Notes under the pieces: model-generated
The model's database searches: none
What the model was told of the DNA's origin: nothing
The model's input: only the letters and a program-made list of their open reading frames with translations
Translations under genes and position numbers: made by a program
DNA from: Chalara sp. BL73
Lineage: Eukaryota; Ascomycota; Leotiomycetes; Helotiales
Assembly: GCA_918026815.1 (NCBI GenBank)
Contig: CAKJVC010000182.1
Location: forward strand, 682,001-746,000
Direction: 5' to 3'
Length of the DNA: 64,000 nucleotides
In this document: one piece after another, positions 11,830 through 24,636 of the stretch
Numbering within the stretch: the stretch's first letter is position 1
Layout of the letters: every line of letters begins with the position of its first letter

Positions 11830-13277
11830 CCCGCTTCGACCGCATTATAGACCCCTGATTAATTGGCTCTTCTGCTACTTGGCATGTCCTTTGCGGGGAT
11901 AATGCCTTCGGGGGAGGGCAAAATGTTGTTCAGATGTCAATTTTGATATCCTTTACATCGTGTAACAACTGTATGTGGCAGTGTGAGCAGGACGACGGCG
12001 TATTTGAATCAAACAATCCCTTCTAAATGAAATAATTACTTTTGCAGCTATCCTTTACTGTAATAAAGATCTCACAGTCGTGTAGCCTATCACCGTTGGA
12101 GACGGTTTCTTTATCTTTTCATTCATTTGTTTCAAGCTCCTGGCTTGTTGGTTTTTCTCTTACGGAAGTTGCAAACAGTAGGCAGCTCCCTTCCGCAATT
12201 CGCAATCCTTGTTTATCAATTATCCTACAAAACCGATCCACAATTTCCACAAAAGAGGCAGAAATCGGCGTGCAGCCGGTTCAGCGCATGCTAGAGATGC
12301 TCGCGGTTCTCTGAAGAAAATATTGGTTCCATTAAAACAACCCGAAATGGAATCTGTAGGGAATGAAGGGGAATAAAGCCAAAAAATAAAGTGAGCACAC
12401 CGGGAGGAAGTCGAATCCAGAACCGGCATAGTGTATGAATAGATGATGATACCCTCTCACCTACTAGAGTCTGTTGCCTTATTGATGTGGCAATTTTTTC
12501 TTCGCAAAATATACCGAGGGTTTAGAAGGAGAGAGTGTGTGGCAGGCAAAGATAGGGTATATGCCAGCCTCGAAGATGCCGTCATGTGCCGAAGCTTCCC
12601 CCTTAGAAAACCACGACCCTCGCTAGGCTATGTAATTATGTAATTTGGGGACAGCCTCTCATTCTTCCTTATTATTGTAACCTCCAATTCACGGATAAGT
12701 GCATGTGTACTTGGCAAGCTTGGTGGAACGGTTTCTTCTCCCTAAGTCCGATGTACCTAGACATGTTCGAACTAGATAGAGACCTCCCACTTAACAATCC
12801 CTTATTTCCCCGCCCAAATTGTGGCATAACTTATGCAAATGCCCTGTAGAGATGAGCGAAGAAAGATATGCACCTTGGTTATGACCTCTATCCTTAGAGA
12901 CACAGATGTTTGCTAAAAGATGCAGATTTTATTTGTTGTATGATGGTTTTTGATAGTTGGGTTTTCATAAAATGAAGTGAAAGAGATCTTTTAGTGGCCA
13001 CGATTTTGGTCTGTTATCAATTGGTCTCTAGTCATCAGTCTCTCCAACAGATTCCATGGATCCTTCTCCCCATCCTTATACCAGCTCTCTTGCCAGTCCA
13101 TTTTGTTCCAACTTTTGTTCCCCTGTTGTGCTTTTGCTTATTTCCTCGCGAAAAAATTCCCCTCTCATCCTCTAGTCCTCCAGACGCTGCCCCAATCTTT
13201 TAGCCATTCTATGCTAATTCTAAGTCAGATTTGTGTATATTAACCAGGTATACAGCATGCTTACATATTTCTCTGAA
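11830..13277. other. Intergenic, no gene seen
   Basis: Short frames in several phases show no domain, and I see no repeat or RNA gene. Part of it is probably the 3' region of the regulator gene that follows. Confidence 0.5.
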
Positions 13278-15309
13278 TCACGAAACCCACTTGACCACCT
13301 TTGTTCTTTTCACCATCTCCCCCTGTTCGCCCATTTGTTCACACGTAAGCCTCGTAAGCCGCTTCAAGGGATCACTCTCCAACTCCACATTCCTCAATGC
13401 CGTTTGGAACGGTCTACCTGCCATATCCTCCCGGTCTTCCTCCAATTGGTCCATCCACCGGAACAACAGTCCCATACTCCTCGTATCCCAATTCCGTTCC
13501 CGTCTCGGCCATCCAAGTAAGAGATCTGCAGCATGGCGTGCGTGCCTCCGGCTCCCGAGCCGTAGCCCTACCCAAACTAGTGGAATAACAGTTGGCACGC
13601 TCCACACCAGGGCAGCGGTCATTAGTTGACTTCTGAAGGTGGAGGAAGAAGATGGCAGGCCTGAGGCTGAAAGAATGGAGTGGATGTAGGAGAGTATTTC
13701 GTCAACGACATTGGCACGACTCTCGGTGGCGAATGAGCGGGGTTGGCCGGCTGATTCAGCGATTAGTAGAGAGGTGAGATAGTAGACGCGGAGTACGGTT
13801 GCTCTGAAGTAATTTGTGGTGATTCCTGCCGAGAATGTCAGCAAAAGCTTCCCATATCTAGAAACTGTGTTGCCAACGAATTTGGCGGCTTACCCCGAGA
13901 CTCTGCTAAAGTCTTGACTTTCTGGAACGCCTTCTCCCATTTCAGATAATTCTGTATCTGTTTGTCTCGACCCTCGAGCGGAATCACCACTTCGTTGGGC
14001 TTTGGTTCAAGATCGGCATGGAACTTGAGTCTAATGTATATCTGTCAGTGCGGCTATCAAACTGAATTTAGGAGTGTGTTTCACTACATGTTGAGTCCAA
14101 AGTGCTCTGCCTGTTCCTCCACAGATGGATGTGGAGTACGAGACATACTAGCTATCCAGTGCATCGATGTCAGACCTACAATATTGAATACAAGCTCGCC
14201 TTCTGATAGAGTTGCAAATTCATCTGGCAATGTCTCAATGTCACTCTCACCACGTAACCAGTAACTGAGACATTGGACTCCTTAATCAGCCTCATGATGA
14301 TGTTGGTTTCTAATTCAGCTTTCAGCTGCACCAGACAACTTACTGCTCATGTGTGATTTTAAAACGGTTGTCATGGTCCTCCATAGCAAACATTTCTAGT
14401 ACCCCAAATGCTTGGACGAGTTCATCTTCAACCTGATATGGTGACGGCGAGAGATATCCTCTCTTTCCGCGATTCAAATCGTTATTTCTGGAGAATAGAT
14501 ATTGCTCAATGATACTTGACATATCTGTCAATTCTTTTCAATCTTCTCACAGAAGTAGAGAATCGAAAGGAACCAAAGTTTCACTTACCTTACTCCAAGA
14601 AGCGTGAGCTGGGCCGCCGATTTACCAGATCCAATGAGCGCCTCGAAGTTTGTGCACAACAATACTGTAAGGAGTACTTCGCGTACAGGAAGGTTATTAG
14701 ACGACAAGGCTAGAAGACGCTGATTAGCGATGCATAAAGGTGTGGCCTCGACCCTATCAGTTAAAAAAAAACTGACCATTTCGCAGAGCAGCGATTGCTT
14801 TCCCATACTCATTAAAAGCGAATTCCCTTTGCTTTCTTGGGCCAGCATTGCAAACTATGGCACCGTAGGCAATGACCGCATGTGTCACAGGTGAACGTGG
14901 TTCGCAAGCCTGAAGGACAATGTGGTTCCAGAGGCTGAGCTCAAAAGGTGACATGCTGCTTAGCTGAGCAGCTACCCGTGTCCTGAAAAGAGAAAAGCCT
15001 TGGTACTCTTGTTCATTTTCGAATTTTCTCAAGGAAAGCGAATCATAGAGTTGGGGTGTCAATATTTTGGGTACCAGTGGCCTAATCTGTGCATTTGGAT
15101 TTGTAGGCCGTGGATAATCGCATTTCCATCCTACCTTTGTACATTGATTACAATCAGGCTTTGTCTGATCACATTTTACATGGCGTTTTCTTTGGCGGTC
15201 AGAATCTTGCATCAATTGCGTCACAGCTTCAAACTCACTTGCATGTTGGGCAGCCTCCTCGAGCATGAGGAGTTTTTGCTCGTGATCTTTTTACCAGTGA
15301 TACACTCAT
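13278..15309 (-). CDS. Zn2Cys6 transcription factor, seven exons
   Basis: Proposed exons (minus): 15309-15239, 15189-14777, 14709-14589, 14514-14344, 14264-14088, 14030-13894 and 13825-13278. All phases agree, giving about 545 residues. The zinc cluster spans the first intron: exon 1 ends in GGCPTCK and exon 2 resumes with KRHVKCDQTKPDCNQC, forming CX2CX6CX6CX2CX6C exactly. Introns are 49-79 bp with GT...AG ends. The middle holds the helical fungal-specific regulatory region (for example SSNNLPVREVLLTVLLCTNFEAL), and exon 7 contains a hydrophobic segment and a charged C-terminus. It should be a nuclear DNA-binding regulator; targets are unknown. The acceptor choices of exons 4 and 5 are the least certain. 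It lies in tandem with a second Zn2Cys6 gene upstream. Confidence 0.85.
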
Positions 15310-15969
15310 CTCCCGTCCACGTGGTAGATTAGAAGCAGACGATCAAACGATCAGGGTGACCATCGTGCCTATCCTCAATTAAATCATATCCAGGGCTGAG
15401 ATGCAAGAGTCATGTAAGCCGTAAGCCGTCCGGATATAGATTGTGCCGTAGAGCTGAGCCCCCTGGTTCGTGTAACATAACCGGTCTAGTTCAATCACTG
15501 CAAGCCTCATGCTGACATATTCGTAGGCAGAAATCTCACAAGAAATTGCGCTAAGCGGTCCAATTAGAGAATCGAATAATCCGTATGCTAAACAAAAAGC
15601 AGATTCAACTTCAGAAAGATACCAAGCAGATTTATTACACTAACGCCCAGCTTACAGGTCCGCACAATCATGTTCTGTAGCATAGTTGCAGCGCACGTCA
15701 TCGAGTAACAAGCCATTTCTTTAGACATAATTCTAGAATCCACCTTTAGGCTCCGCGCCATGTCTTAGACCGTGAACGTTCGTGCGTGAAAGATACAGCG
15801 GATCATATGAACACCACGCTTTCTGTGTCTCAATTGCTTGCTATGGATCAATAACTATGTTATTCTAAGTATTTTTACTTATAAACTACTGTAGTGTTCC
15901 TTGACAAACGGATTTTATCTGACTTGGAACATACTTGATTGTTGGAAATGCTCCTTAGATACAACAGGT
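15310..15969. other. Intergenic between two regulator genes
   Basis: About 660 bp hold the 5' flank of the first regulator and the 3' flank of the second. I found no further gene. Confidence 0.5.
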
Positions 15970-17561
15970 TCAAAGTTCTAGCCATTGGTCAGTTTCCGCA
16001 CATTCAAGCAACCCTGTGCCTGTGATTCTTCCAGCTCGAGCAAGTCGAGCTCGAAACCAAGATCTCGTGTCATCGTCAACATCTTTGATGCTTGAGACAA
16101 CCGTGAGTGGCCAAATTACCAAGTCAGCTAAGCATGGCCTGACATTCTCCGCAGCCATGTTGTTCGAACTGTGAATGGTACACATGCTGCCACTACCATT
16201 TAATTGAAACTCTTGTAGGCCAAAGGAGATGCTAGATACAAGATCATTTGCTATGGCTCGGATAGATCTGAGACAATCTTGGCGTTTCTCTGAATACGAG
16301 CTACAGATGCTATCAGGTATAATAGTCAGGATCCTCACACAGGTGCTTTTGACAAGAATCTTCATGGCAAAATATTGATTCCATACAGTTGCATAAGTAG
16401 GATCCGAATATGTGAAAACCAACTGAGAGTGACCCTGTAACCCATTAAATAGAGGAGTCGATTGTACGTCATGTCGATGATAATACCAGATACTCGGGAA
16501 ATGAGTCTTCCAGTTGTGTAGAGCTTGATAAACGTCATTGGACTCATTGATTAGTTCCTCAGCTTCGTGGATAGCGTCCTGCTTTATATATATTGCGCTA
16601 AGATTCATATCGGCAAACGCGAAAATTCGGCGTCGCAACTCAAGAATCCGTACCAAAATACGATCATACTCAAGCTCCAGACCGGATTCACCGAAACATG
16701 ACCCCTCAAGCAACCAGAATGGCAGCTCGAGGTTTCGCATCAAAGCAGATTTGATGATACCACGTCTTGCATGCTTGATGATATCTGTTGCTACTTGGAT
16801 ATGGCTCATGCGATACTTCCAAGCCTTAAGAACAGCAAGAGCACCATCATGATGAAAGGAGCTTCGCACTGTCGCAATGAATGGCGAATCGACATTTGAG
16901 GTTCTTGTGTGTACAGAATCTTCGTATCGCCCCATCAAGAAAATAGCCATCAGACAAGAATCAATGTTCTCCGAATCTAGAGAGAGAAGAGCTTTCCGGG
17001 AGATTTGGAGAAGACGATGATAGATTTGAGTAGCCTCCAGGGCTATTCCTGGCTTGTGCTGCGTTCGAGAAAAGACAGTGAGAGCAATAGTCGATACACC
17101 CAGATTGACTATTTCAAGCTCTCTCTTGGCACCCCATAGAGATACAATGTTATTGAAGATACCTCTCGAGAATCCAGTAGTGTCATCCAGAACATGCAAA
17201 TAATAGTGCAAATAGTAGAAAAGTGCTTGACTTCTTAGATCCAGGAGCGAACATTGTAAGCTCGTATCTCGACTGCTTCTAGAACTGGCCATAGATCTTC
17301 GGCGGGGCCCTTTAGGACGCTTTTGTCGACCACTTGCATATGAATTCTCAATATGAATCACAAGGCTATCATCCATTCCATTGCAAATCCGGTTTGACTT
17401 GACACATCTTAGGCAAATTGGGCTCGCTTCATCACACTGCCAAAGATGTCAGTATGGTATTTTATCCACCGAATAAGCTGATAAAAACAACTCTACAGCA
17501 GTGTTCTGACCTTGACTCGTCGGTCCCTACACGTTTGGCAACCCCTGCTTGGCAAGAGCAT
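15970..17561 (-). CDS. Zn2Cys6 transcription factor, two exons
   Basis: Exon 1 is 17561-17511 (17 codons, ending RGCQTCRDRRVK), followed by a 74-bp intron. Exon 2 is 17436-15970 and starts CDEASPICLRCVKSNRIC. The join gives a perfect CX2CX6CX6CX2CX6C zinc cluster and about 505 residues. The rest (from about residue 60) is the helical fungal-specific regulator domain with motifs such as GRYEDS followed by a block on clinical-type helices ending in WLEL. The ATG at 17561 leaves only five residues before the first cysteine pair region, which is short but plausible; no better upstream start was seen. The internal ATG at 17376 would delete the DNA-binding domain and is therefore not chosen. It is a nuclear regulator with unknown targets. 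Confidence 0.87.
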
Positions 17562-17639
17562 GCTTTGTCAATCAGCCAAGTACTGAGCTACAGCATATGT
17601 CTTTATATTCTGTGCAGTACGCAATTATACATCTAATAC

Positions 17640-18672
17640 CCACAAATAGAGTGTAAATTAATCAATTAAACAAAAATAAATTGGGTTCGGGCTCATGATG
17701 ATGCGTCTTCTTGGCATGGACTTTGGTTCCACTAACTCCACTAACTCCATGATTAACTATTAGATTCCCTATCTCGTTCGTAGCAGTAACAAGACCAGCT
17801 GAATTTAGATCGATAGTAGCCCCAACAGCTGTTTTTGCTATTGCTCATTGATAGCACTCGCTTCGTCTCAGACCCCTTTCGGTCGTGTACATTGCCTGAG
17901 GGTAAGAAAGGAAAGTTCCCAAGGTTTTCAGAGGGAAAAGAGCTCCCAAATAAGTTTGTTAAAGAAAGAGTCAACAGGGTAAGGTAAGATGAATACTTGA
18001 TATATGCGTATTAATGCTTAGTATATATACGATCGCTGACTTGAAACAAAACGATAACTTTTCTCAAGGTCTAGATATGACTTGACCTCTTAGCCCCATT
18101 GTTAAACCATAGGTCACATGGCATTCTTCACACTTTTGTGTTCGACTAACATTGAACCTAGCATAATAAAATGAAATATCGGTAGCTTTTAGATAAATAG
18201 AATGACTCTCCATTTGAGACTGTACTTATTCTTGATGGTAATTTTTTTGGGTTATTCTTAACAAGGGAACAGTCTTAAACATGCTTAGCGTGCATCCCTG
18301 CGTAGCGAGAAACCCCCGTGCCGAGATGGCTTCATAATTTACGGTTCCTAAATTTCTACTTCGCAAATATATAAAGTTATAATTAGTTTTCTGCTGTTCT
18401 TTAGCTGTTTCTCTACAGAAACTAGGATTATAGTTGAAAACATACTCTACTTTAGTTCTGCTATTAATTGTCCTGTTAAGAGTGTTGATAGCTACTATAG
18501 GCGTTCCCCCCTGCTTTAGCATGAATATCGGCTTATCTTCAAATTTCGGGGATACAGCACATAACTTCTATCAAGAACGAATATGTCTCTAAAGTTGGTA
18601 GTCATGGAGCTCAAGGAAGCTTTTATGCCAGATTTATCCGGACAAAGGAGGAGGTGCAAGTATTTTGATAAC
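17640..18672. other. Intergenic, AT-rich
   Basis: No gene is recognised. A 98-codon minus-strand frame (18226-18522) has no domain I know. Confidence 0.45.
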
Positions 18673-18674
18673 TA

Positions 18675-19085
18675 ACGTACCTGATCACTTAGTTGGCCAC
18701 ATCATCAACCTGACCGCTCAAAAACACACAAAAAGTCACGGTCTTGGCATTTTTTATATCTCAACTACTATTTATGTTAATAAATCAAAACTTAAAATTT
18801 AGTTTTCTGAGTATTTAGATAAGCAGTGTTTTCAATTTCAAAATGTTTAGTATTATAAAGATTTGGATATAGTATTTTACGCTAAAATAGTCCCTGTAAT
18901 TTCATTTTTTTTTTGAATGTCTAAATAAATATTAATTGCATCAGTCTCAAACTTCGCCAATGTGTAAGAATTACAGTTGAATTCTTATATATAAAATTCT
19001 TATGTAAAAATGCCAAGACTGCGATTTTTGGTGTGTTTTTGATCGGCCAAGTTGATGATGTGGCCAACTAAGTGATCAGGTACGT
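18675..19085. mobile_element. MITE with about 80-bp terminal inverted repeats (Tc1/mariner type)
   Basis: The ends are inverted copies starting ACGTACCTGATCACTTAG and continuing for about 80 bp with few mismatches. They are flanked by TA on both sides (18673-18674 and 19086-19087). The element is 411 bp, the interior is AT-rich and there is no coding capacity. An ACGTA terminus and a TA target fit fungal Tc1/pogo-type non-autonomous elements. It shares the first five terminal bases with the pogo element at 1406 but not the rest, so it was probably moved by another transposase. Confidence 0.85.
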
Positions 19086-19790
19086 TAAGGGAAGGAAGGC
19101 GCTTATATAATATTATATTTGCACACACTAATGCGCCAAAAATGGAGGTGACGGACAAAGGCATCAGAAATCAAGCTGGCTTAAGAAATCAGGCTAGGCC
19201 TAGAAATACAGCTAGCTTTACGCCAGATACTACAGTATCTTTAGTGGAGCCAGAAATGGAGTGCCGGTCGAAAACCCGCCGGCGTCTGTTCCCCCTTTCC
19301 CTTCCCAAATTGACAGATCAGGTTTTCTTTTCCTTGCACAGTACTGTATCCTCGACTCAAACGTAGAGGTAATGCAGAATCAAGTGGCCAATCGAGGTAG
19401 TTGAACACAAAGAGGAGGCCACATGTGTAGTGAAAGTGGTATAAAGGCTATAGCTTTTGGGAACCTGTGAAATGTCGCTACTGAATCAATATAGGGTTGC
19501 GTGTGGGCTGCCTATGATACTGGACCTCGCCGGCTCGAGCAAAGAAACAGGAGTTCTGGAACATCTTAAGACATTATATATATGCCGCCCTTACCACCCA
19601 ACGGTATGACCACCCTTCACTTCCTCATTTGGCTACAAGCAGGACGACTGATTGGAAGCATCAGTGCCCCCATTCAGAGGAAATGGACGGTATAATAGCT
19701 CCGCGAAACAACCCCTAGACTCCACCAAACTCCTTCCGTTTCTCTCGCTCCTCCAGCCTGCGCCATCTCCATGTCTTCGGACTCGGCTAC

Positions 19791-20588
19791 GTGAATGAAA
19801 CTATGCCCTGGAAACGGCTCCACAGGCACCTCATCGGCGCATCTGATATTTCAACACCGACCGTTGACTGCGCCCTTCCTCCCCTCTCAACGATACTCCA
19901 CCTCATGTCCCTACCGAAAGCGCTCCGCGTTTTTCGCCTCACGGGAGGGCTTTCTCGAGTCGTCCCAAACGCTTCTTGGAAATCCGTTCCGCCCTTCCAC
20001 CCATCCCTTGCAAAGAGTTTATCGGCCCGTCGCCGCATGCTCGAGGAGCCAGAGCTAGACGTGAGATGGGAAGCCTATAGGTGTGAGCGGGGTTACGGGA
20101 AGCCAGATTCGGATGATGGGTTCGGAGCTTGCAGGAGATGCACGTCCTTGGATCTTTAAAGGACTTTGAGAGGCTGAGGAAACTGGCCGTAAGTCCTCGC
20201 GGCTTATGTGTGCTTCGAGACGTGGGGTCGTCGATAGTAAATATCCTTCCTAAAACGTTGGTTGAATTGGCTTCCCCGTTGTCTATGGGGCAGACTCAGA
20301 GCGACTCGAGTGAATTTGGCAAGGTGAATTCAGAACCAGCTGCTGGATTTGATTCATAACCCGAGAGAAACTTTGCCGCGGTTGAGGGGTATTGGATTAA
20401 CAATAATCAATGAGGTCGCGTCCTGGGCATCCTTTAATCAGATTGGAAGTGCCTTTCGAGAGAGTCGGGTTGCGTTTAGGCTTAGGATGGCGGGAGATAT
20501 GAATGGTTGGAAAGGGGAGAAGTATATAACCTCTGAAAGGTGGCTCTTAGATACATTACCTGAAATACCAAATTTCTTGGAGGCTTGA
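19791..20588 (+). pseudogene. Decayed F-box/leucine-rich-like gene fragment
   Basis: Three plus-strand frames appear to form one decayed protein: 19791-20159 (LPKALRVFRLTGGLSR...), 20117-20359 (SLQEMHVLGSLKDFERL...LPKTLVELA) and 20349-20588 (RETLPRLRGIGLTI). Patterns such as SLKDFERLRKLAVS and LPKTLVELA resemble the leucine-rich tails of fungal F-box proteins. The frame changes near 20115 and 20350 lack clear splice signals, which favours frameshifts. No F-box was seen at the N-terminus. Identification is tentative; overlapping open frames in the first 260 bp show how weak the coding evidence is there. Confidence 0.35.
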
Positions 20589-21412
20589 AAATACTCACCG
20601 CAGGCAGCTGATATCAGGGGTCCACTCACGGGACAATATTCCCAACAGTTCCCGGAGAACCAGGGCAATCGAAGATGTGAGTGGCGTGTATATATAAAAA
20701 AGGGCCTTGTATGCATATAGTTGAGAGAAAGCATGAGCGCGGTTTTCACATAAAAACATGGTGATAAGGAGAGTGCTAAGGATGAAATAGTTAGAAAGAA
20801 TTAGGTTACGGGGAAATGGCAAAAGAGCGTGACAGTAACACATATGTTGACGGAAAGCAGCGCCTGATTGATGATTTGATGAGGAAAGCGATAGGATGGG
20901 AGGGTATGCTCTTTAGTGCTTTAAACGGGATAGAGGGACCGAAATAGAGTAACACGATGTGTAGATATGTCGAAGAAGCGGAGCTTCACCGAAAGACATG
21001 TATATACCTCGCCTACAAACTTTCCAAACCAGATTGAAATGTATAAAAAAAAAGTTTAGATCAACGATTTGACGTCTTGGCTTCATTTTGCACATGAAAT
21101 TTAAGTGGATATGAGATCAAGTCGTAAGACTAAATACATAACTCTCAACCATATCTACATGCCCCATAGCTCCGAACAATTACACACTAAAGCTATACAG
21201 GTGAATTAAAAACGCAGAGAAAATAATAATAGGTATGTCCGTCTATCTAACCCCGCCATAAAAAACGTATCAAAACGACGCTTCCATGATATATGCTTAT
21301 CATTCCTGGTCATATACAATATGTTCAGGCTCGTTAGCAAAACACATCTCCATCAACATGACTTTACTCTTCTTTCTCCCAGAGCATCTCGCCCGGCCAT
21401 GAGAGTGATGGG

Positions 21413-24400
21413 TCACTTCTTCCCCCTCCCACTCGGTTCTCCACGTCCCTCGCCTCTAACAGGACTCTGCGCGAACCTGATCCCCTGTCGTGGCTTGGGC
21501 GCTGCAACCGGAGGCGGGACTCGCGGCGTATCATCATCGTCGCTATCATCCTCCTTTCCCACCCCTAGTGCAGCTTCTCGTCTCCTCTTCTCCGCAGCTG
21601 TCTCAACTTCCCCTCCATCATCCTCATGTCTGTCTCTGGGCCTTCCCCTCTTCGATTCCTGCTGGGACACATCATCGATCCCACGCAGAGCTTTCTCTCT
21701 TCGCCGTCTCTCCGTAGCCGTCTCCTCCATATCATCTGGATCTGAGTCAACGCGTGAAAGTTTGCGGGAGCTGATCCCTGTGTTTTGACGCGAAGACTGA
21801 GGTCTCGAGGGTTCTCGTTGGTCCTCTGGACTTTCGACCGTGGCGCCTCGATTACGAGCCATTTGAGCTCCCACCGCTTTTGCAACTCTCTCGCCACTGG
21901 CCACCTGCAGGCCCTTTGCGCTAAGTAGTCTACTACTGCCAGGGCTATTGTCATCTGCATCCTTTTTTGCCAACGCCTTCAGCTCGGGTGGGGCATCGCT
22001 CTCCTCTACGATCTCACAGCGAGCTTTAGGATCCAAGCTTTGAATCTCCTTAAGGAAGTCCTCCTTAGTGAGTCTTCGTCCCGCGCCACCAATCTTGAAA
22101 CGGATATGCCGATCATCATCCTCATTTGCTGCGAGTTGGCCTTCATCAAATCCGGTGTTCTTGCCACCGAACCCCCAGTTGGCGAGGCTTCCCATACGAG
22201 AACCCATTCCTTGGCGGACTGGCTTATCGCCAGCAACGGCTCCTGTAGCACTGGATTCACCGGCTGCTTCTTGGGCTGGAGCGGGTTTACTCCCAAATCC
22301 TGCCAAGCTTCCCATGCGCATGACCGTCTGGCGGACATTGCTATGACCTTCTCCACCTGGAGCTGTGTCTTTCTTGCTTTTGGATGGCAACTCGTAAGTC
22401 TTGACGACTTCGCCATCTTCATCCTCAACAATGATCTATTATTTATTAGCAATAATCATAGTATAGTATGCGCAAAACTCACTGTATTGCCGAACTGATA
22501 CGCCAAAGCAGGGCCGCGACGATGCTCTTTTGATTTGGGCTGCCCATGCTCATCCAACTCAGGAGCAGGCTCATCTCTGTGTCTCCAAACGCCAAGCTTC
22601 TTCCTTAAATTCTTGTAGCCGAGTAGATCCTTGGAATCCTTTGCCTTATCCTTGACCGTCTCCTCGACCTCTTTCTCCATTCTTTGTCTCTCCCTGCTGT
22701 GTTCACTCTTCTTCTGGCCAACAACCTCCCCGTCTTCGTTCTCTATAATGATGTCATCGCCTTCTTGGTAAACTTCCCTTTCAGACAACCGGCGTCCTGC
22801 TTTCGGAGAATGATCCGATCCATCTCGACTTGATCCACGGTGCATAATTTCTTCCATCTCAGGGTCATGTTGGATTTCTCCCAGGTCACGCTCATTCTTC
22901 TCATCAAGCTCTTCCTCCTCGTTCTTAGGAGAATCACCCGGCGTCAGAGTATCTGATGTCGTAGACTCTCGTTGAGCCTCGTGGGTGGTTCGCCGCTGAG
23001 GATAAATCGCGGACTGGCTGACAGGGCCTCCAGGACCGAGACCATCGTCCCACTTCTTTTTACGTCTTCGAGGGACAATGGATGAAGATCGACTCTCGCC
23101 CTCATCATCCCTTTGCCTTCGTAGAAAATGGCCAGGTATGCCGACGGGAGGAAGCGTTCCTGGAGGGAAGTCTGCTCGTTCTAAAACACCTTCGCCATCG
23201 CTTTCTGATGCAAATGATTTTGCTTGTGATCTTGAAGTTGTTGTGATCCTCGGAAGCCTATTAAGCCAACCCGGCCCTTCTTCGTGAGCGGTCGTATACG
23301 ACATAGTCAGCGTCAAAGTATTAATATGTCTACCAAGCGTAAAAACTGCAATCGATGAACCATGTACAATAATGGAAGCAATTACAAGAAAAGTGGTAAT
23401 TGGCCATATCAAAGCAACAAGCTCCGAGTTATGTGCTCCATCTACCGGATATGAAGCTAGTGGCGTTGTATGCCCAGTCTGCAACTCAGCCCTGGCGAGA
23501 ATCGCAATGAAGATTGCTCCAACTCCAATAGGTCCAAAATGTCCAGCAAACAATGCTTCTCGCCAGGTTTTTATGTCCGGTATGAAGGGTTTAAGCATTA
23601 ACATTATGGGAATGCGGCGGAAGAATAGAACGAAAATAGCAATGACAACCAGTCTCCATGGGGTGGTGCCGATTTCCGGACTGTTGTACTGCTCCCAAGG
23701 TAAGATTGTTCCAAGGTAAACGAAGTATGCCAAATTGATCAGTAAATCAATGACGTTGGAGACATGAGATTCTTCAGTCTTCTGAGTAAACCAACCGTCA
23801 TTTGAGAAACCAACCCCGGCAGCGAATCCTACGAGCAGGTCGTCTACTCCCAGAATGCTTCCAGAGCCAGCACAAAATAGCGCCAGGACAAAGTAGAACA
23901 CGAGAAAACTCTCTCGGTCCACCATGTTGTGGTTCTCCGCCCATTTGATCCCATGTCTACCAATGTAACCAATCATGAAACCATAAAACGCCCCAAAAAC
24001 ACACTCGTATAGAATTGTGAGGACAACCCAGCTGAAGGCAACCTTGTTGGCATCCGGTCGATATTCAATAAGGTAGAGCGCAAGGTAGATGAACGGAAAG
24101 GCCATGCCGTCGTTGCACCCCGATTCCGCAGACAAGACATCTCGCAAATGCTTCGGAACCCGCTTCGCGAACTTTCCCTTTCCCACCACGGAACTCGCCA
24201 AGACAGGATCCGTTGCGGTGACACAAGCAGCCACACAGAGACTCTGCAGCCAATCAAGATCCGGAATCATCCACCAGATAAAGAGGCTCGTAATCAACCA
24301 GCCAAATGTCATGACCGGAATCAGCAGGAACGTCACGCTCCTCCAGTGTTTCTCCATGTAATATTTCGGCAGCTCGACGCCGACGGCGAAGCATTGGACG

Positions 24401-24636
24401 ACTAGGACGATTCGAGAGAACTCGAGGGTAATCTGGTCGGTATTTCCCCATGTTAATGGGTTGATGAGGTTCGCAGCATGAGGTCCGAAGATGACACCGC
24501 AGATGGTAGCTACGGTGGCTTCACCAATGTACATCTTCTCCTTGATGAAGGACGAGCATAACATGAACAGCGATGTGAAGCCGCCCAAGATGACGTACAC
24601 CAAGTGCGGCTTGTTGATGGAGAGATGATCCCACAT
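21413..24636 (-). CDS. nha1: Plasma-membrane Na+(K+)/H+ antiporter, Nha1/Sod2 type
   Basis: Exon 1 is 24636-22483, then a 47-bp intron, then exon 2 at 22435-21413. This gives about 1058 residues, the usual size for filamentous-fungal Nha1. The first about 430 residues form the CPA1 sodium/proton exchanger core with about 12 membrane helices. Conserved stretches include TATDPVLASSVVGKGKFA and ESGCNDGMAFPFIY, the latter holding the ND pair of this family. It exports Na+/Li+/K+ against protons at the plasma membrane for salt and pH tolerance. The C-terminal about 600 residues are a hydrophilic, highly charged cytosolic tail. The tail has two related segments, IIIENEDGEVVGQKK and IIVEDEDGEVVKTY, the second across the splice join, and two RMGSLA repeats. 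The start gives a short cytosolic N-terminus, as in homologues. Confidence 0.95.

Noticed and set aside
13278..13629. Several long plus-strand open frames
   Set aside because: They lie antisense to the last exon of the first Zn2Cys6 gene, whose splice phases and domain content explain the region.
17376..17378. ATG at 17376 as the start of the second regulator
   Set aside because: It would remove the zinc cluster, which is perfectly formed by a 74-bp intron join just upstream.
21321..22498. Plus-strand open frames of 152-155 codons
   Set aside because: They are shadows of the charged tail of the Nha1 antiporter on the other strand.
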